A stretch of 64,000 bases of DNA from Bacteroidia bacterium (lineage in GTDB: Bacteria > Bacteroidota > Bacteroidia > J057): contig JAUIKF010000027.1 of the NCBI GenBank assembly GCA_030430575.1, positions 43,376 to 107,375 on the forward strand. Direction: 5' to 3'. The position numbers and the translations under genes were made by a program. Positions 59,924 to 64,000 of the stretch are shown here, one piece after another (within the stretch, counting starts at the first letter, position 1; each line of letters begins with the position of its first letter). The notes beneath the pieces were generated by a model. It saw nothing but the letters and a program-made list of their open reading frames with translations. It was not told the DNA's origin and ran no database searches.

Positions 59924-62644
59924 CTAAAGGCTCGGCATCTTAAACCGCATCACGACCTCGCCGCTTGCCTCGTCGAATTCGATGGACTGGCCTTCGGCAC
60001 CCATGTCTTTGCCCGTGACCATTTTGAACATGCCTGAAAGGAAATTGAGCCCCTGGTTCATGACTTGCTCCATTTCCACTACTTGTGGGCTGCGAGTTGT
60101 GCCGGCGGCTCCACTACCTGTGCTCAATGCGGCCTGACGTGCTGGTTCTGGTGTATCCGCAGGAGCCTGTTCGGCGGGCGAAGTAAGGGGAACTACCTTT
60201 GCAGGTTCTGGCGCGGGAGCGGGTTCTGGCTCAGGTTCAGCCACCATCTCGGCCACTTCGCTGGCTAGTTCCATCATGGGCGAAGCCGATGGCTCGGGCA
60301 TGTCATCTTCTTGAAGTTCCGGTGCGGCCATGTCGTCGATCACGGCCATTAGCTCTTGAAGGAACTGCGCACGGCCCTTGTCGGAGAAGTCGACAACATC
60401 TTCAAAAGCATCACTATCGAGGACATTCTCGAATAAGCTTTGCTTGAGCAATAAGCCCGTTGCGATGCGCATTTCGATGGAGTCACGGGTGATCAGGTTG
60501 ATCACCGTCAGTTGCTTAGCGGTCTGGCCCAAGCGATCGATACGCCCTATGCGTTGATTTTTCTTGGCGGGATTCCACGGCAATTCAAAATTGATGACCG
60601 TGTCGGCAGCTTGCAAGTTGAGGCCCGCGCCGCCAGCTTCGGTAGAGACAAAGACTTTGCAGCGGGGGTCATTGTAAAATTTGTCCACCAACGCTTGGCG
60701 TTTGGGGATAGGGACTTTTCCACTCAACTCCACAAAATCAAGCCCAATATCGCGCAAGAGCTTCCCAATCAGGCCGTTCATACGTGTCCATTCGGAGAAA
60801 ATAATGACCTTGCTCTCACTTTCCAACAAGTTCAGTTTCTCTGTCAAAATATGCTTCAGTTCCTCCAATTTGGGAGAAATATGGGTTTCTTGGTCTACCA
60901 AAAAGGTGGAGTCACAGCACATCCGCATCTTGTTCAAGAGCATCATCAAGCGGTTGATGTCAAATGCGGTGAGGAATTTTTTGCGAATGATCTGCACCAC
61001 CCCTTTTGCATAGCTGCTATGATAGTCTCGCTGATCTGGATGCATCGGCACTGGGACATCTATTTGCGTGACATTCGGCAAATCCTTCAACACCTCTCGC
61101 TTCGTGCGACGCAGCAAGATCGGCTGGAGCCGCTCTTTCAGTTCTTGTAGGTTATAATACCCCACAATTTTGTTCTTTTTATCTGCATCAAAAAAGCAAT
61201 GCTGATAGCTGAATTCCCACAATGGTGTCAGGAAATAGGGATCGATAAAGTCCATGATGGAAAACAGGTCTATCAGGCGGTTTTCGATAGGCGTCCCCGT
61301 GATGACTAGGGCATGTTTCTTTGTCAGATTTTTGATAGAACGTGCTGTGATCGTTTCATAGTTTTTGATGCGCTGCGCTTCATCTAAGATGATGAAGTCA
61401 GGCTCCATTTTGTTCAATGCCACCTTGTCCCGCAATACGGTTTCGTAATTGATAATGACAAAGTAAGCATCACTCTCTCGGTAGATCTGTTCGCGATCCT
61501 CAGGTTTCCCCCCCACTACCACTGCCTTTTCGTCCGAAAATTTTTCGATCTCTTGTTTCCACTGATCTTTAAGAGAAGCTGGACATACGATCAGCGTTTT
61601 GCTGAAGCCAAAGGCGTCTTTCTTCACCAATGCCGTCGCGATGGCTTGGATCGTTTTTCCCAATCCCATCTCGTCTGCGATGATCACGGCTTCTTTATAG
61701 GCCGCAAATTCCACTCCCTGCTTTTGATAGGGATAAAGGGTCGCCTTCAGGCCAGAAAGATCCATCTTGTGGGAAGTAGCCACACGGTCATACATTTGTT
61801 GCTGAAACGCCTTTTCGATGACTTCATGCACTTCTGGTCGAATCAGAATTTGCTTGTGCTGATCCGCTCGTTGGGTGAAGGCGAGCAGTTTGAGGATGCG
61901 GTTTGATTTATTGGGGATATGGGTCTCAGTACCAAAAAATTCATTGAGTAAGGCTTTTACTTCAGGCTCAATCTGCTCAGGATCAGGGTGAAACCAACAA
62001 ATCTGGTAATCATTCTGTGGATCGAGGTTTACATCTACAAATGGAAAGGGCTTGCGCGGTTTACGCAGGTTTTTTTTCTCTCCCTTTTTTTGCAAATAGG
62101 CCGCCATCAGGTGCTTACAGGTCCCTAGTTTATTGGTACGAAAATCCTGGCAAGAACAATAACCCGTTTCCGCCTCCACATCTCGAAACGTGAGTTTGTA
62201 TTTCACGCCCTTTTCATTGAAAAGGGTATGTTCACCATAAGGATTATGCGCAAATGAGATGCGGTACTCCGCTTTGCGCGCTTTCTCAGCGCGTTCTGCC
62301 AGCACCCTTCGAATCATGCCTTCGCGTGTATAAGCCTTCCCTTCTGGAATAGGCACGGGTTCACTTCGCGTCAGCTCATCCTGATAAGCCAGCAAGGAGG
62401 CCACCAAGTGGTGTGGCGCCGTCTCTTTATTGCCTTTGGTTTGGCTTTCCACTTGCTCGCCCTCCACCCCCAAGGTCACCTGATAATCATCAAATTCATC
62501 ATCGATGAGCACCTCGACGCGGTTCTTACCTTGGCTGAGGATGAGGGTCTGCCCATTGAGGTAGAGGGCTTGGCCCTCGCCAAATGCCTGCTCAGGAAAT
62601 TCGGGATTTTCCCGAATGGATTGGAGGATGGAGGTGATGCTCAT
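59924..62644 (-). CDS. SNF2-family helicase with SWIM zinc finger
   Basis: A 906-residue Swi2/Snf2 DNA-dependent ATPase. The SWIM finger CSCQDFRTNKLGTCKHL (about residue 165) binds zinc and DNA or protein. The helicase domain follows with Walker A DEMGLGKT (about 325), IILDEAQ (about 418), ITGTPIENRL, and C-terminal RIGRIDRLGQ (about 704). The final 200 residues are Pro/Ala/Glu-rich and then a short conserved end. Such proteins remodel protein-DNA complexes, as RapA does. It is monocistronic, converging on the small ORF and the eCIS locus. No signs of transfer are seen. Confidence 0.92.
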   Translation of the reverse strand: MSITSILQSIRENPEFPEQAFGEGQALYLNGQTLILSQGKNRVEVLIDDEFDDYQVTLGVEGEQVESQTKGNKETAPHHLVASLLAYQDELTRSEPVPIPEGKAYTREGMIRRVLAERAEKARKAEYRISFAHNPYGEHTLFNEKGVKYKLTFRDVEAETGYCSCQDFRTNKLGTCKHLMAAYLQKKGEKKNLRKPRKPFPFVDVNLDPQNDYQICWFHPDPEQIEPEVKALLNEFFGTETHIPNKSNRILKLLAFTQRADQHKQILIRPEVHEVIEKAFQQQMYDRVATSHKMDLSGLKATLYPYQKQGVEFAAYKEAVIIADEMGLGKTIQAIATALVKKDAFGFSKTLIVCPASLKDQWKQEIEKFSDEKAVVVGGKPEDREQIYRESDAYFVIINYETVLRDKVALNKMEPDFIILDEAQRIKNYETITARSIKNLTKKHALVITGTPIENRLIDLFSIMDFIDPYFLTPLWEFSYQHCFFDADKKNKIVGYYNLQELKERLQPILLRRTKREVLKDLPNVTQIDVPVPMHPDQRDYHSSYAKGVVQIIRKKFLTAFDINRLMMLLNKMRMCCDSTFLVDQETHISPKLEELKHILTEKLNLLESESKVIIFSEWTRMNGLIGKLLRDIGLDFVELSGKVPIPKRQALVDKFYNDPRCKVFVSTEAGGAGLNLQAADTVINFELPWNPAKKNQRIGRIDRLGQTAKQLTVINLITRDSIEMRIATGLLLKQSLFENVLDSDAFEDVVDFSDKGRAQFLQELMAVIDDMAAPELQEDDMPEPSASPMMELASEVAEMVAEPEPEPAPAPEPAKVVPLTSPAEQAPADTPEPARQAALSTGSGAAGTTRSPQVVEMEQVMNQGLNFLSGMFKMVTGKDMGAEGQSIEFDEASGEVVMRFKMPSL

Positions 62645-62788
62645 AAGAAAATGGAGAATTGAGAATGAATAATGAAGAATTAATGGAAAAGTCTAGATTT
62701 ATTCAGATATTGAAGGGTTTGAGGATCAAAGCTATGAAAAGTTTGATGCTTCTTCAATAACCTAGTATCACATTTTAACTCTTTTGTC

Positions 62789-63916
62789 ATGAAACAAATA
62801 CTTTTGGCCCTTCTTATTGCTTTTTCTGGTTTGCCGCTGCTTGCTCAAAATTGGATAGAAAAAAAAATTGTAGCATCTGATAGAAGTGGTGCTGATCAAT
62901 TTGGGACCGCTGTGTCTACCGACGGACACTTTGCGATTGTAGGGGCTCCTTTTGATGATACGGATGTCTCAGGAGGAGACGAAAAAGCCAATGCTGGCTC
63001 TGCTTACATATTTAAAAGAAACGAAAATGGGATGTGGGAAGAGGTGCAGAAGATTGTGGCTTCTGATAGAGACCATGGCGACTTATTTGGCAGGGCAGCA
63101 TCCATATCAGGTAATTATGCTATCGTAGGTGCGCATGTAGAAGAAGAAGATAGTTCTGGAGGAAACACCCTAGAAAATGCAGGTTCAGCATATCTCTTTG
63201 AAAGAGACAGTATGGATACCTGGGTTGAAGTTCAAAAAATAGTGGCTTCAGATAGGGAAAAAGATGATCGGTTTGGAACTTCAGTATCGATAAATGGTAA
63301 ATATGCCATAGTAGGCGTAACTTATAATGACCCTGGAGGCGCAGCATATATATTTGAACGGGGCCAGAATGGTACCTGGCTTGAAACTCAAAAAATCACT
63401 TCTTCAGATATTAGCACAGCTGACAACTTTGGCCTTTCCGTTTCTCTCTCTGGAGATTATGCCATCGTTGGCGCCTATTTAGAAGATTATGACCAATTAG
63501 GGGGAAATAAATTGCTCAACCCTGGGGCTGCCTATGTATTCAAAAGAGACACAGCTGGGAATTGGAATCAAACTCAGAAGATCGTGGCCTCAAATAGGGC
63601 CAGCGAAGATAATTTTGGCAACTCTGTTTTCATCAATGGAAATTATATTATTGTGGGTGCTCCTAATAGAAAACGTGACATTGCAGGAGGTAACATCCTC
63701 AATTATTCTGGGGCGGCTTATTTATATGAAAAGGACAGTAACGACCATTGGAATGAGGTACAAATAGTTATTGCCTCAGACAGAGCTGAATTAGGGCAGT
63801 TTGGGACCTCTGTGGCAATAAGTAAACACTTTGCTGTTGTAGGTACCCGAAAAAGAGGTGCTGCATATTTTTTTATCGTAACTATTCAGCCCTCACTTGA
63901 CTTGGCCCCAATATGA
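62789..63916 (+). CDS. Secreted FG-GAP repeat protein, apparently without a sorting domain
   Basis: A 375-residue exported protein. The signal peptide (KQILLALLIAFSGLPLLAQ) is followed by six repeats of about 51-60 residues, each with a (D/G)xFGxxxx turn and an A-x-IVG-type strand: DQFGTAVS, DLFGRAAS, DRFGTSVS, DNFGLSVS, DNFGNSVF and GQFGTSVA. FG-GAP repeats fold into a beta-propeller. The reading frame ends soon after the sixth blade at FFIVTIQPSLDLAPI, without the T9SS C-terminal domain that such Bacteroidota proteins normally have. A frame shift or truncation is possible, since the end overlaps a convergent frame. Confidence 0.75.
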   Translation: MKQILLALLIAFSGLPLLAQNWIEKKIVASDRSGADQFGTAVSTDGHFAIVGAPFDDTDVSGGDEKANAGSAYIFKRNENGMWEEVQKIVASDRDHGDLFGRAASISGNYAIVGAHVEEEDSSGGNTLENAGSAYLFERDSMDTWVEVQKIVASDREKDDRFGTSVSINGKYAIVGVTYNDPGGAAYIFERGQNGTWLETQKITSSDISTADNFGLSVSLSGDYAIVGAYLEDYDQLGGNKLLNPGAAYVFKRDTAGNWNQTQKIVASNRASEDNFGNSVFINGNYIIVGAPNRKRDIAGGNILNYSGAAYLYEKDSNDHWNEVQIVIASDRAELGQFGTSVAISKHFAVVGTRKRGAAYFFIVTIQPSLDLAPI

Positions 63917-64000
63917 GCCTGTCTTTAATCTGATCTGGGTTTAGAAAAAGCTCATTGAGTGCTTGGAAAGCGGTATACCCTTGCATTCTGGCGGTTACGA
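63882..64000 (-). CDS. C-terminal end of a minus-strand gene (start off window)
   Basis: An open minus-strand frame enters from the right edge and stops at 63882. The 38 visible residues read VTARMQGYTAFQALNE and then LFLNPDQIKDRLILGPSQVRAE. The stretch overlaps the last 35 bases of the FG-GAP gene tail to tail. It looks protein-like, but the family cannot be named from so little sequence. Confidence 0.4.
   Translation of the reverse strand, partial: VTARMQGYTAFQALNELFLNPDQIKDRLILGPSQVRAE

Noticed and set aside
60512..61150. 212-codon plus-strand open frame
   Set aside because: Antisense to the helicase domain of the SNF2 protein, which has intact motifs on the minus strand.

Overview
The window looks like a chromosome segment of an aerobic, probably marine Bacteroidota, most like Saprospiria (Lewinella or Haliscomenobacter relatives). 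This rests on the alternative complex III plus cytochrome oxidase operon in its Bacteroidota order, a DUF5908 protein, PKD-like and FG-GAP proteins, and starts preceded by A/T-rich sequence with no clear Shine-Dalgarno. The placement is inferred from gene content; no 16S rRNA, tRNA or CRISPR was seen.

Layout. (1) 1-12728, minus strand: a respiratory operon, actA-actB-actC-actD-actE-actF, then cytochrome oxidase subunits II and I, then heme A synthase (cut by the window edge). (2) 13241-18685: a YpdA-type flavin reductase, a Uma2-family nuclease-fold protein, feoA-feoB, and class I fructose-bisphosphate aldolase facing feoB across a perfect 50-base palindrome. One 15-base palindrome (TTAGAATAATTCTAA) occurs upstream of both feoAB and the iron-rich respiratory operon, which suggests a shared iron-responsive regulator. 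(3) 19198-19950: a LytTR response regulator.

(4) 20139-59484, plus strand: about 39 kb of tightly packed genes for an extracellular contractile injection system (eCIS; Afp/PVC/MAC/AlgoCIS relatives). In order: DUF4255 cap protein, an unknown 426-residue protein, sheath, two unknown helical proteins, two tube proteins, DUF5908, LysM-like tube/spike adaptor, VgrG-like spike, PAAR tip, gp25-like wedge, Afp11-like baseplate protein, an S74-type fibre, a 2037-residue Afp12-like baseplate protein with a large internal repeat array, a 1701-residue protein with Ig/PKD-like repeats, and a tape-measure protein. The cargo genes follow: a 1602-residue DUF4157 protein ending in two GIY-YIG-like nuclease domains, a small probable immunity protein (DUF4240-like), a payload-less DUF4157 protein, a DUF4157 protein with a second HExxH motif, and a small lipoprotein. 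A ParA-like ATPase overlapping the AAA+ ATPase (Afp15-like) closes the locus.

Reading: the structural genes build a phage-tail-like contractile particle. DUF4157 proteins are the likely cargo, delivering a DNA-cutting toxin and a putative metallopeptidase. The baseplate/fibre proteins carry unusual expansions that may set particle surface properties or target range. The most novel points are the tandem nuclease payload with an adjacent immunity candidate, the repeat-expanded baseplate protein, the 1701-residue protein, and a ParA ATPase built into the eCIS operon.

(5) 59553-64000: a small secreted or lipoprotein-like ORF, short tandem repeats, a SWIM/SNF2 helicase on the minus strand, an FG-GAP repeat protein that lacks a recognisable C-terminal sorting domain, and the end of a minus-strand gene running off the window.
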